DNA from: an uncultured Draconibacterium sp.
Lineage (GTDB): Bacteria; Bacteroidota; Bacteroidia; Bacteroidales; Prolixibacteraceae
NCBI RefSeq assembly: GCF_963677565.1
Contig: NZ_OY781981.1
Coordinates: 2,467,001-2,531,000 of the forward strand
DNA length: 64,000 nt
Direction of reading: 5' to 3'
The notes beneath the pieces were generated by a model. It worked only from the letters and a program-made list of their open reading frames with translations. It was not told where the DNA came from and ran no database searches. A program made the position numbers and the translations under genes. Numbering within the stretch: the first letter of the stretch is position 1; every line of letters begins with the position of its first letter. Shown here one piece after another: positions 19,678 to 27,674 of this stretch.

Positions 19678-19703
19678 GCCCGGATTTTTGATCCGGGCTT
19701 TTT
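19678..19703 (+). terminator. Rho-independent terminator after the P-type ATPase
   Basis: Perfect 8-bp arms GCCCGGAT and ATCCGGGC around a five-base loop, followed by TTTTT. Confidence 0.9.
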
Positions 19704-19779
19704 AATTATAAAGCATCATAAAAATCGATAAGGGCTTTTGCTTGAACCTTTTGGAGTAAAAAACGCGGTGCCACAGTAA

Positions 19780-19787
19780 TATCTTTG
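19780..19787 (+). promoter_or_regulatory. Possible -7 box for the universal stress gene
   Basis: TATCTTTG matches TAnnTTTG, 51 bp upstream of the start. The nearest TTTG (19,750-19,753) is 26 nt away, longer than usual, so the call is tentative. Confidence 0.35.
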
Positions 19788-19838
19788 CCAATGAAAAATG
19801 AAAGAAATAATTAACGATTAATAAAAACATAAAAAGTC

Positions 19839-20978
19839 ATGAAAGTATTAAGTAACATTTTGTGGGCAATTGATCTTGCCAATAACCATTCGGATTCCAT
19901 TAAGAAAATAAGAATGATATCCGATCAATTTGGTAACGAACTGGTATTGTTACATGTTCTCCCGGGACATTTAAAAGGAGCTTCCGGAGAAAAGAAAATA
20001 GTCAAATCAGTTCAGTTCGAGATTAAAAACAAAATAGTCAGTCAGCTAAAACTTGCTGAAGATTTTGAAGTTAAAATTCGTGTTGAGTTTGGGAATGTTG
20101 CCGATCAGATCAACCGGGTTGCGAAAGAAGAAAAAGTAAACCTGGTACTTCTAAATAAAGGAAAAACAAATAATCTTGGAGCAAACGGACTCAGTATTTT
20201 CCGAAAAATTCAAAAGCCGGTAGCTGTAATTTCTGAAACCAAAGTATTGGACCCAACTCATGTTGTTTGTCCGGTTGATAATTCGAAAGCATCGGCAGTT
20301 GCATTAAAATCAGCTATTTTACACGCCCGAAAATTTGATGCAAAACTATCGGTTGTTTCAGTATTCGAGCCAATAACATCAACCTCTCCGCGCCTGATGC
20401 GTATGGGATATGATGTTGAAAGAGAAAACAAATATCACTACAGAACATTCAAAAAAGAATTAAGAGCATTTTTAAAGAATTTTGATTTCTCAAATGTGCA
20501 GGCAGAAGCTTATATCTTAAAAGGACAGCCTGATTCTGAGATTACTAAATTTTGCGCAGATGCTTCTGTTTTGTACGTCGGAAGTGGTGGGAAATCAGCC
20601 ATTCAGCGAGCGTTGCAAGGCTCGGTTAGCGAAAACGTGATAAGTAATGTTGAGTGCAATATTGTTGCCGTAAAAAATGAGGATGTATTTAAATTACGCA
20701 TTCCTGAAGGGCTTGAGAATATTGATAAACATTTTAACCGGGGAAATGAATTACGTAAACTTGGTTTTCTGCGCGAAGCAATTATGCAATATAAAGCGGC
20801 TTTAATTTTAAATGAGTTACATCTTCCTTCATTACAGGCACTGGCCGAAGTTTACGAGTTAATACAAGAGAACGATCAGGCTGGGTACTATAAAGAATTA
20901 GCACAAATTATTATTACGAAGATGAATTATCGGAAGATAGAAGAAGAAGTTCGAAACAACTTTAGATCGGTTAGTTAA
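19839..20978 (+). CDS. Tandem universal stress protein with TPR-like C-terminal tail
   Basis: A 379-residue cytoplasmic protein with two UspA domains (about 1-135 and 140-285) and a helical tail (about 295-375). The first domain lacks a clear nucleotide motif. The second ends in VGSGGKSAIQRALQGSVSE, which fits the Usp ATP-binding pattern G-x2-G-x9-G-S. The tail has one to two TPR-like helical pairs (KHFNRGNELRKLGFLREAI, YKAALILNE). Plain tandem Usp proteins are about 270-290 residues, so the tail is an addition that may recruit partners. It sits between an ion-pump gene and a candidate structured RNA beginning 20 bp after its stop. Confidence 0.85.
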   Translation: MKVLSNILWAIDLANNHSDSIKKIRMISDQFGNELVLLHVLPGHLKGASGEKKIVKSVQFEIKNKIVSQLKLAEDFEVKIRVEFGNVADQINRVAKEEKVNLVLLNKGKTNNLGANGLSIFRKIQKPVAVISETKVLDPTHVVCPVDNSKASAVALKSAILHARKFDAKLSVVSVFEPITSTSPRLMRMGYDVERENKYHYRTFKKELRAFLKNFDFSNVQAEAYILKGQPDSEITKFCADASVLYVGSGGKSAIQRALQGSVSENVISNVECNIVAVKNEDVFKLRIPEGLENIDKHFNRGNELRKLGFLREAIMQYKAALILNELHLPSLQALAEVYELIQENDQAGYYKELAQIIITKMNYRKIEEEVRNNFRSVS

Positions 20979-20998
20979 TAATATAATGTTTTACAAAC

Positions 20999-21172
20999 GA
21001 AGAGGAAGCGAGCGTAACAAAAAATCTTTTAATACATCGAAGTGTAAAAAAGCGGGCAACATGAGTTACCGCTGCAAACTTAAAAATATTAACCAATAAA
21101 AAAGATAAGAGAGTTATAGCTCGCTTCTTCAACTACCTAAATGCGTTGTGTGGGAAACCATATCAACGCATT
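20999..21172 (+). ncRNA. Candidate structured RNA (rod-like fold plus terminator hairpin)
   Basis: No ORF lies here, yet complementary segments are nested in order: GAAGA 20,999-21,003 with TCTTC 21,126-21,130; AGCGAGC 21,007-21,013 with GCTCGCT 21,119-21,125; AAC 21,016-21,018 with GTT 21,113-21,115; ATCTTTT 21,024-21,030 with AAAAGAT 21,100-21,106; AAGT 21,040-21,043 with ACTT 21,078-21,081; AGCGG 21,051-21,055 with CCGCT 21,069-21,073. Together they make a long rod with internal loops, followed by a terminator at 21,140-21,180. It could be a separate small RNA (6S-like rods have this shape) or a structured 3' UTR of the Usp gene. The family is not recognised; the class is inference. Confidence 0.5.
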
Positions 21173-21180
21173 TTTCTTTT
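21140..21180 (+). terminator. Rho-independent terminator
   Basis: Perfect 9-bp arms AATGCGTTG (21,140-21,148) and CAACGCATT (21,164-21,172), followed by a T-rich tail TTTCTTTT. Confidence 0.85.
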
Positions 21181-21208
21181 AGATAGGAGATATAATTTTT
21201 TAAATTTG
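21178..21208 (+). promoter_or_regulatory. Probable promoter of the SGNH hydrolase gene
   Basis: TAAATTTG at 21,201-21,208 is a full TAnnTTTG match. A TTTA at 21,178-21,181 sits 19 nt upstream, one base off the -33 TTTG. It overlaps the tail of the preceding terminator and gives a short leader to the ATG at 21,240. Confidence 0.5.
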
Positions 21209-21239
21209 TTTTTTCATAAATCAACTAAAATATAAGCAA

Positions 21240-21998
21240 ATGAGTATTTCCAGAAGAAACTTCTTATACAAATCAACCGCAGGAGCAGTGGCTGCTGCAG
21301 GTATTTCAAGTATTGTTTCGGCATGTGTTTCGGAACAGGAACAAAAGAAGGAATCAATTTTTGCAAAAGGCAATACAGTGCTTTTTCAGGGCGATTCGAT
21401 AACCGATGCCGGTCGCGACAAACAAAATGAATCGCCTAACAGGGCATGGTCATTCGGAAATGGTTATGCGCTTTTGGCAGCTTCGCAATTATTAAATACC
21501 TATCCCGAGGAACAACTTACAATATATAATCGTGGAATTAGCGGAAATAAAGTTTTTCAGTTGGCTGATAGATGGGAGAAAGATTGTCTGGAATTAAAAC
21601 CAGATGTATTGAGTATTTTAATTGGTGTTAACGACTACTGGCATACGCGAGATGGCAATTACGACGGCACCATTGAGATTTACGAGAATGATTACCGTGC
21701 TTTGTTGAAACGTACACAAGAAGCTTTTCCAGATATAAAATTAGTTTTGTGTGAACCATTTTATGTATTGAAAACAAGTGCGGTTGACGAAACATGGATA
21801 GAGCCAATGCAAGAATACCAGGTGGCTGCGAAAAAGATATCCGACGAATTTGAAACCATTTGGGTGCCATTTCAGAAAGTATTTGATGAGGCCATCAAAC
21901 ATGCTCCGGGAACCTACTGGACACCAGATGGTGTGCATCCTTCGATGGCTGGTGCTGAATTAATGGCCGAAGCCTGGCTGAAGGCTGTTGGCGAATAA
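21240..21998 (+). CDS. Tat-exported SGNH/GDSL hydrolase, lipoprotein-like
   Basis: A 252-residue esterase-type hydrolase. The N terminus has a twin-arginine signal (SRRNFL, residues 4-9), a hydrophobic stretch, and a lipobox-like VSAC with Cys29, so it may be Tat-translocated and lipidated. SGNH blocks are clear: FQGDSITDAG with nucleophile Ser53, NRGISGNKV, LIGVNDYW, and DGVHP with Asp230 and His233. Such enzymes often deacetylate carbohydrates, which would fit the secreted glycosidases elsewhere in the window, but the substrate is not visible. Convergent with the MATE gene. Confidence 0.9.
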   Translation: MSISRRNFLYKSTAGAVAAAGISSIVSACVSEQEQKKESIFAKGNTVLFQGDSITDAGRDKQNESPNRAWSFGNGYALLAASQLLNTYPEEQLTIYNRGISGNKVFQLADRWEKDCLELKPDVLSILIGVNDYWHTRDGNYDGTIEIYENDYRALLKRTQEAFPDIKLVLCEPFYVLKTSAVDETWIEPMQEYQVAAKKISDEFETIWVPFQKVFDEAIKHAPGTYWTPDGVHPSMAGAELMAEAWLKAVGE

Positions 21999-22018
21999 TA
22001 GAATACGATATAATTTTC

Positions 22019-22081
22019 AATATCCAATATCCAATTACGAATACCTAATCATTGGGCATTTTACATTGAGTATTGGATATT
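22019..22081. repeat. Intergenic repeat/hairpin between convergent genes
   Basis: AATATCCAAT occurs twice as overlapping direct copies (22,019-22,028 and 22,026-22,035). Its inverse ATTGGATATT at 22,072-22,081 is followed by a T run. The 11-bp perfect arms 22,019-22,029 and 22,071-22,081 can form a hairpin serving both converging transcripts. Confidence 0.55.
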
Positions 22082-22095
22082 TTTTCTAGTCATTG

Positions 22096-23406
22096 TTATA
22101 CTTTCTTTGTCAACGGTATCACTATTGTTCTTTTATACAGAAGTGATAAAATAACTCCTCTCGAAAACATAAACAGTAACATTCCCATCCACAACGCATG
22201 GTTATTCCATACTGGGTTTAAAAAATAGTAGACCGGTGCAAAAATCAGAAAAGTTGAAACCAATAAGCTGTTTCGCATTGCTCTCGAAGCAGTTGCTCCG
22301 ATATAAATCCCGTCCCATATAAAAGAACCCACACTGGCTACCGGAATCAATACCACCCAAAAAAGGAATTTTTGCGCACTTTCAATTACATTTTCCTGCG
22401 AGGTAAGTAACTTCAGAATTAAATTTGTTCCCGATAGATAGAGTACCGTGAATATAATAGCTAATCCAAGTCCCCAATAAAGCAATAGCTTTACAACCTT
22501 TTTGAGATTGTTTATTTCCTTCGCTCCAATAAACTTTCCCACCAGCGCTTCTCCGGCAAAAGCAAAACCGTCAATAAAAAAGGAGAAGAACATCAGAAAT
22601 TGCAGAAGAATTGAATTAACAGCCAGCACTGTGTCGTTTATACTTGCTGATTTTGAGGTGAAAAACGTGAAAACTATAATGATGCAAAAGCTACGGATGA
22701 AGATATCGGAATTAACTTTAAAAAAGTTCGTAAGGAATTTTAAGTCGAGCACCCCCGCTTTTGTAACCAGTGGCAACATGCCGCGGTATTTGCGCAGCAA
22801 AAGAATAATGGCAGTTATTAAACCTGCATATTGCGAAATAACAGTTCCGAGTGCTACTCCGTCTGATTTCATTTTTAATCCGAAAACAAAAAATACGCTT
22901 AGCAAAATATTTACAACGTTCACAAAAATGGCAATAATCATAGGGTAACGAGCATTTTGCATCCCCAAAAACCATCCGCTAAAAACAAATAAACTTAAAG
23001 CAGCCGGTGCTGCCCAAATCCGAATCCTGAAATATTCGTTGGCAAGCGTTTCTACTTCCGGGCTGCCTCCAATAATTTTAAAACTTCCCCAGGCAATAGG
23101 AGCTTGCAGTAATAATATTATTACGCTGATAGACAATGTTAAAAGCAGCGCACGAATTAATATTGTTATGGCTTCGTTCTTATTTTTTTCGCCAAAAGCC
23201 TGTGCTGTGAATCCGGATGTACTCATCCGTAAAAAGCCAAATCCCCAATAAATGAAATTGAATATTACACTCCCCAATGAAATAGCGCCGATGTATATCT
23301 CTGATCCGAGATGGCCCATCAATGCCAAATCTATTAATCCTAACAATGGTACAGTGATGTTGCTTATGATATTCGGGACGGCAAGTTTTAATATGCTTTT
23401 ATTCAT
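22096..23406 (-). CDS. MATE family efflux transporter (DinF-like)
   Basis: A 436-residue protein with about twelve membrane segments in two homologous halves, predicted to export drugs or metabolites in exchange for Na+ or H+. The N terminus (ILKLAVPNIISNITVPLLGLIDLALMGHLG) has the MATE start with the GLID-to-GHLG spacing of the DinF branch, and WGFGFLRMSTSGFTAQAFGEKN is the conserved loop after TM2. A TACCTTTG -7-like box lies upstream on the minus strand (23,425-23,432). Substrate unknown. Confidence 0.92.
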   Translation of the reverse strand: MNKSILKLAVPNIISNITVPLLGLIDLALMGHLGSEIYIGAISLGSVIFNFIYWGFGFLRMSTSGFTAQAFGEKNKNEAITILIRALLLTLSISVIILLLQAPIAWGSFKIIGGSPEVETLANEYFRIRIWAAPAALSLFVFSGWFLGMQNARYPMIIAIFVNVVNILLSVFFVFGLKMKSDGVALGTVISQYAGLITAIILLLRKYRGMLPLVTKAGVLDLKFLTNFFKVNSDIFIRSFCIIIVFTFFTSKSASINDTVLAVNSILLQFLMFFSFFIDGFAFAGEALVGKFIGAKEINNLKKVVKLLLYWGLGLAIIFTVLYLSGTNLILKLLTSQENVIESAQKFLFWVVLIPVASVGSFIWDGIYIGATASRAMRNSLLVSTFLIFAPVYYFLNPVWNNHALWMGMLLFMFSRGVILSLLYKRTIVIPLTKKV

Positions 23407-23424
23407 TATTTATTGATGAGGTGG

Positions 23425-23452
23425 CAAAGGTAGCATTATTGATATAGCCAAA
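23425..23452 (-). promoter_or_regulatory. Possible promoter of the MATE gene
   Basis: On the minus strand TACCTTTG (23,432 to 23,425) matches the -7 box; TTTG (23,452 to 23,449) lies 16 nt upstream, shorter than the usual 19-21. Confidence 0.4.
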
Positions 23453-23605
23453 TTACCGAATAAAAATAAATTAGTTTTAATCCATTCTTTTTGCATGCAA
23501 CGTATGGTAATAGCTGGTTTTCAGTATGCCATTTTATTAGGTTTTATACTAATTAATTCCTTCTATGAACAATAAAGGATATCAATGTGTTTTATTATTC
23601 AAAGA

Positions 23606-23637
23606 TTTGGATTAATTCTAAATAGCGTATATTTTTG
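23606..23637 (+). promoter_or_regulatory. Promoter of the Mn-type SOD gene
   Basis: TTTG at 23,606-23,609, a 20-nt spacer, and TATTTTTG at 23,630-23,637 match the Bacteroidetes sigma-A consensus completely. Predicted leader is about 40 nt before the ATG at 23,682. Confidence 0.75.
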
Positions 23638-23681
23638 CTATCGAGAAATTAATATATTTAAATCTTTTAATAACAATAGAG

Positions 23682-24281
23682 ATGGCATTTGAATTACCAA
23701 AATTAGGATACGATTACAAGGCATTAGAGCCACATATTGATGCAAGAACAATGGAGATTCATCATAGTAAACACCACGCTGGTTATACCAATAACCTGAA
23801 CGGTGCAGTTGAAGGAACAGATCTTGCAGGAAAATCAATAGAAGAAATTTTAAGTGGAGTGTCTGGTCAATCGGCAGCCGTACGAAATAATGGTGGTGGT
23901 TTTTTCAACCACAATTTGTACTGGGAAGTAATTGCACCGGGTGGTGCACCAGCTCCGGAAGGAGTTTTATTAGACGCAGTAAATGATTCATTTGGAAGCA
24001 TAGAAAATTTTCAGGAAGCCTTCACTAAGGCAGCTTTGACTCGCTTTGGGTCAGGTTGGGCATGGTTGGTTCTTCAAAACAATAAGCTGGTGGTTTCGTC
24101 TACGCCCAATCAGGATAATCCGCTGATGGATGTGGCCGAAGTTCAGGGAACTCCAATTTTGGGGATTGATGTATGGGAACATGCATATTACCTGAACTAC
24201 CAAAACAGACGTCCGGATTATGTGAATGCATTCTGGAATCTCATCAACTGGGATGAAGTCGCCAGGCGGTTTAAAGGTTAG
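23682..24281 (+). CDS. sodA: Superoxide dismutase, Mn-type signature
   Basis: A 199-residue cytoplasmic Fe/Mn-family SOD converting superoxide to O2 and H2O2. Metal ligands are His27, His77, Asp163 and His167 (DVWEHAYY). The residues that separate the two metal types are of the Mn kind: Gly in NGGGFFNH (where Fe enzymes have Gln) and Gln144 in NQDNPLM. The C terminus (NRRPDYVNAFWNLINWDEV) also resembles Mn enzymes. A full promoter precedes it and a terminator follows at once. Actual metal use, including cambialism, is not provable here. Confidence 0.94.
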   Translation: MAFELPKLGYDYKALEPHIDARTMEIHHSKHHAGYTNNLNGAVEGTDLAGKSIEEILSGVSGQSAAVRNNGGGFFNHNLYWEVIAPGGAPAPEGVLLDAVNDSFGSIENFQEAFTKAALTRFGSGWAWLVLQNNKLVVSSTPNQDNPLMDVAEVQGTPILGIDVWEHAYYLNYQNRRPDYVNAFWNLINWDEVARRFKG

Positions 24282-24298
24282 TTGATTTTTGGTTTTTT

Positions 24299-24325
24299 CC
24301 CCGGAGCAGAGGCTCCGGGGTTTTT
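24299..24325 (+). terminator. Terminator after the Mn-type SOD gene
   Basis: Perfect 9-bp arms CCCCGGAGC (24,299-24,307) and GCTCCGGGG (24,312-24,320) with a short loop, then TTTTT. Confidence 0.9.
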
Positions 24326-24370
24326 ATTGCTCTGATGTTTTGATTTATGTTAAATATATTCTGAGTTCCA

Positions 24371-27300
24371 CTATTTTGAAGGGAATGTGATGGGACTTGC
24401 TTTCTTCTCTTTCGGCTCTTGAAACATGATGGATTGTTGCGAAGCTGCATCGTTTTGATCTGTTTTTGGTGTTTCCATAGCTTTTGCTGTTTGTGTAAAA
24501 GATTTTTGCAGCTCCTGAGCTTCGCGGTTAATTGGATCCAGTTCAATAGCTTTATCAAGATTTTGTTTTGCCAAATCTACCCTTCTTTGTTTCATAAGGT
24601 ATTGTGATCTAAGCACGAATAGCTCGGCATTATTGTTAATGTTTCGTGCCATATTTAAATAGCGGCCGGCGTTATTCCAATCGTTTTGTTGCATGGCCAT
24701 TCGGCATTTTAATTTAACTACTTCAAAGTTGTTATTATACCTGTCGGGCAATTCATTTAATAATTTATTTGCGTTTGAGTTATCGTTTAACAGGTGATAA
24801 GCTTTTGCACTGTAAACCGTAGCATATAGATCATTTTCTCTAAATTCTAAAATCTGATTATAAATCTCAATTGCTTTCTTATAATTTTTGTAATTGATAA
24901 GGATTTCACCCATTTGCATTAATGCTTGTCGATATTCTTTTTTTAGGCTTGATGCTGCCTGAAATGCTTTTAAAGCATCGTTTGGTTTGCTTAGGTTTTT
25001 TAAAGCAAATCCCTTTTGGTATTGTCCTTCTGCAAATTCTTCTTTAATATCGAGAGCACTACTGGCAGCTTTTAACGCCTCGTCATATTTTTTTTGTGTA
25101 TTATATACCGAGGCTTTTAGTAACCAGGCTCCTATTTGATCAGGATTATAAACGATTGAACTATCCGCATAAATTAGTACCGAATCTAGTTTTCGTTCTC
25201 TCATCAAAGCACTGGCATAACCTTCCAAAACCTGTTCACTGTGTGGATTTAACTTAAGATAGTTTTTGAAGTGCCGTTTTGCTTGTTTTGTTTTTCCTTT
25301 CTTTAATGCGTTAAAACCTTCCAGATCTTCTTTGCTAATTCTCTTAAAAATTGCTGCAACAGGGTAGCCATCAACATCAATGGTGTGAATTGTACCAACA
25401 GGTGGAAATAAACTGTCTAATAGTTGTTCTCTTCGAATAAAAACATTTGAGTATATGGCATAGTCCCAGTCTTCTTTTGCTGTTTCATAATACCTGCAAT
25501 AGGTCATTTTAACATTCGGATTATTATCAAAATAACCTCGGTATGAAGCATTGGTGATAATGATTGAGCTATCGCTTAGCTCTTCGTGTTCTTTTAACCA
25601 TTCCGATCCTGCTTTAACAGAGTTATAATAGTAATCTAAATCATAATTTCCATATCCACCTTTCATCCCTCCAATTAATTCGTTAAAATATATATATTGA
25701 TTTGGGTGATTGGCAATCATATGTCTTGCCGGAAGGAAAAGTAGAATAGTTAAAACAAGAATAGGTGCTAATTGATATTTACTTTTAAAAAATCCAATGA
25801 GATTTAACCAACCTTTTGAAGCTACAACAACATAAAAGGTAACAACAAAGGTTAAATGCCGCATTCCTCCATAAATGTTTGATTTCTGGTAGATGATATA
25901 AGCAATTGGGAAAATGCATCCAAAGACAAGAAGAATCATAATTGGATTAGGACTATAGTTTTTGCCTATGGATAGAATATAGGCTATAAATCCAATAATT
26001 GTGAATAGGGGCATTCCAATAAGTAAATATGTTGGAGCATAACTTACCGGAAGGCTTTTTGACATTTTTTGAATTCCATTAAAAAGAGTTGTTAAAGACC
26101 ATGGAAATTTAGAGAAGGTTACTATTGAATTATAAACTGCTGTTAGTGGTTCTTCAAGACCTTTAGGCCATAGTACAAGGCTGAAAAAATAGCTGAATAC
26201 AAGAATGATTGAGAAGTAACCAATGAATTTGAAAATTTGATTTTTGAATTTGGCGAGTTTGTAAAACTCTTTGCCTGAAATTACAAATATGTAATAAGAG
26301 CCTGCAAAAAGAAGAAAATAGCCATACAATAAAATTCCCGGAGCTCTATTACTAATGGTAAATGCAATACCCAAAATGAGCCCAATTAAATAGCGTAGTT
26401 TAACCTTTGGCCAAAAGTCGAAAAAACGAATAGTATAATATGTGGCAATTATATATCCGGTGGCAAATGGAATATCGGACAAGTTGTTTATTGAATTTCC
26501 AAAATATCGAGGTGTTAAAAACATAAAAAGAAGCGCAAGTACACCTCCGGCTCCACCGCCAATACGTATACCAATTAAACCAGCAAACAATAGACCAATA
26601 AAGCCTATAATTGTATTTGTATAATGACGTACATTCCATACATCCCACTCTGTAATATGGCTAATAATTCCGGCAATTACATTTGCCGAAAATCCATAAT
26701 ATTCCATATTTGTTTCGGTGTATTCAGCCCATTTTGCATCTGTCCCATCCGTAAAATATCGTATCACGTTTTCTGCATGTCTTTTCCCTATTGGTTCATC
26801 ACCTGTTACTCCATAATCCTTAACAACAGAAAGCATTATAAATAGCATAACAATAGAAAGAACGGCAAAAAGGAATCTATAGGTAAGATCTTTTTTTAGT
26901 TGGTTATTTGTAGTAAACTGATCTTTAAAAAACTTACCGGCAAATAAGTACTTGATGGGGAGACGGAAAGTATTATAAACCTTTACAGAACTAAGCTCTT
27001 TACAAAACTGTTTTGTTTGTATGGGTTTCTGGATTTCGTAAACTTCATTTCTGAGTGGAATAGCCCTAAAATAGTTTAATTGGCAATAATAAGTTACAGT
27101 GCTTAACAAATTAATACCTGTTGTTTGGTTTTCAACAAATGGTAAGATCGACTCGGACTGAGCAATGATAAGCGGAGTATTATATATTTCTTTATCAATT
27201 TTTGTGAATAATGATTCTATGTTCTTTTCAAAAAAACGGCCTTTTATTGTTTTTGCATAATATATTTCCTTGTGCTTAAGATTCTGATTAAAGTTCAAAT

Positions 27301-27544
27301 AAGCAGAAAAGGTATTCGGATCAATTCTTGCTTCATCAACCATTATACAATATTCATATTGTTTAATCGTATCTATTTGATTTTGTTCAAGAGGTTGATT
27401 TATAACAATATATTTTGTTTTGTTGTTTTCTGCAATTTTGCTGAAGTTGTTATTGTTAATAATACAAACACACATTTCTTTAGGCAAAGGTTTGTTTTCT
27501 TTATCTGTTTTGGTCTTTTTGGTTTTAAAGAATTTATTCTGCAT
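24371..27544 (-). CDS. Large membrane protein: GT-C-type (ArnT/PMT-like) core with C-terminal TPR array
   Basis: A 1057-residue protein in three parts. Residues about 1-180 are soluble and faintly recall a decayed GT2 domain (YCIMVDEARID, RAIPLRNEVYEIQKPI). About 200-620 is a multi-pass membrane core with a GDEP motif in the first outer loop, as in dolichyl/polyprenyl-phosphate sugar transferases. From about 720 a string of TPR repeats runs to 1020. I chose 27,544 over the longer frame to 27,595 because a -7 box (27,583-27,590) covers the earlier region. AT-rich. It is related to the 620-residue protein at 28,659. Likely transfers sugars from a lipid carrier outside the membrane; acceptor unknown. 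Confidence 0.75.
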   Translation of the reverse strand: MQNKFFKTKKTKTDKENKPLPKEMCVCIINNNNFSKIAENNKTKYIVINQPLEQNQIDTIKQYEYCIMVDEARIDPNTFSAYLNFNQNLKHKEIYYAKTIKGRFFEKNIESLFTKIDKEIYNTPLIIAQSESILPFVENQTTGINLLSTVTYYCQLNYFRAIPLRNEVYEIQKPIQTKQFCKELSSVKVYNTFRLPIKYLFAGKFFKDQFTTNNQLKKDLTYRFLFAVLSIVMLFIMLSVVKDYGVTGDEPIGKRHAENVIRYFTDGTDAKWAEYTETNMEYYGFSANVIAGIISHITEWDVWNVRHYTNTIIGFIGLLFAGLIGIRIGGGAGGVLALLFMFLTPRYFGNSINNLSDIPFATGYIIATYYTIRFFDFWPKVKLRYLIGLILGIAFTISNRAPGILLYGYFLLFAGSYYIFVISGKEFYKLAKFKNQIFKFIGYFSIILVFSYFFSLVLWPKGLEEPLTAVYNSIVTFSKFPWSLTTLFNGIQKMSKSLPVSYAPTYLLIGMPLFTIIGFIAYILSIGKNYSPNPIMILLVFGCIFPIAYIIYQKSNIYGGMRHLTFVVTFYVVVASKGWLNLIGFFKSKYQLAPILVLTILLFLPARHMIANHPNQYIYFNELIGGMKGGYGNYDLDYYYNSVKAGSEWLKEHEELSDSSIIITNASYRGYFDNNPNVKMTYCRYYETAKEDWDYAIYSNVFIRREQLLDSLFPPVGTIHTIDVDGYPVAAIFKRISKEDLEGFNALKKGKTKQAKRHFKNYLKLNPHSEQVLEGYASALMRERKLDSVLIYADSSIVYNPDQIGAWLLKASVYNTQKKYDEALKAASSALDIKEEFAEGQYQKGFALKNLSKPNDALKAFQAASSLKKEYRQALMQMGEILINYKNYKKAIEIYNQILEFRENDLYATVYSAKAYHLLNDNSNANKLLNELPDRYNNNFEVVKLKCRMAMQQNDWNNAGRYLNMARNINNNAELFVLRSQYLMKQRRVDLAKQNLDKAIELDPINREAQELQKSFTQTAKAMETPKTDQNDAASQQSIMFQEPKEKKASPITFPSK

Positions 27545-27582
27545 TGTATTTGTTTTTTCTAAAGGTTGAATATGTTCGGAAA

Positions 27583-27590
27583 CAAAGCTA
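27583..27590 (-). promoter_or_regulatory. Possible -7 box for the GT-C/TPR gene
   Basis: Minus-strand TAGCTTTG (27,590 to 27,583) matches TAnnTTTG, 39 bp from the chosen start; no clear -33 box. Confidence 0.4.
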
Positions 27591-27649
27591 ATCAATGATA
27601 ATATGTAAAAGAAGCTAAAAATAAAGGATTATTTCAAAAATAAATAACT

Positions 27650-27657
27650 TAGTTTTG
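27650..27657 (+). promoter_or_regulatory. Possible -7 box for the GT2/GT-C pair
   Basis: TAGTTTTG matches TAnnTTTG and lies 17 bp before the GT2 ATG at 27,675; the -33 box is not clear. Confidence 0.4.
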
Positions 27658-27674
27658 TGTAAAACTGAAAATTT

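Noticed and set aside
22502..22948. 148-codon plus-strand frame in the MATE gene
   Set aside because: Antisense shadow of a clear transporter gene.
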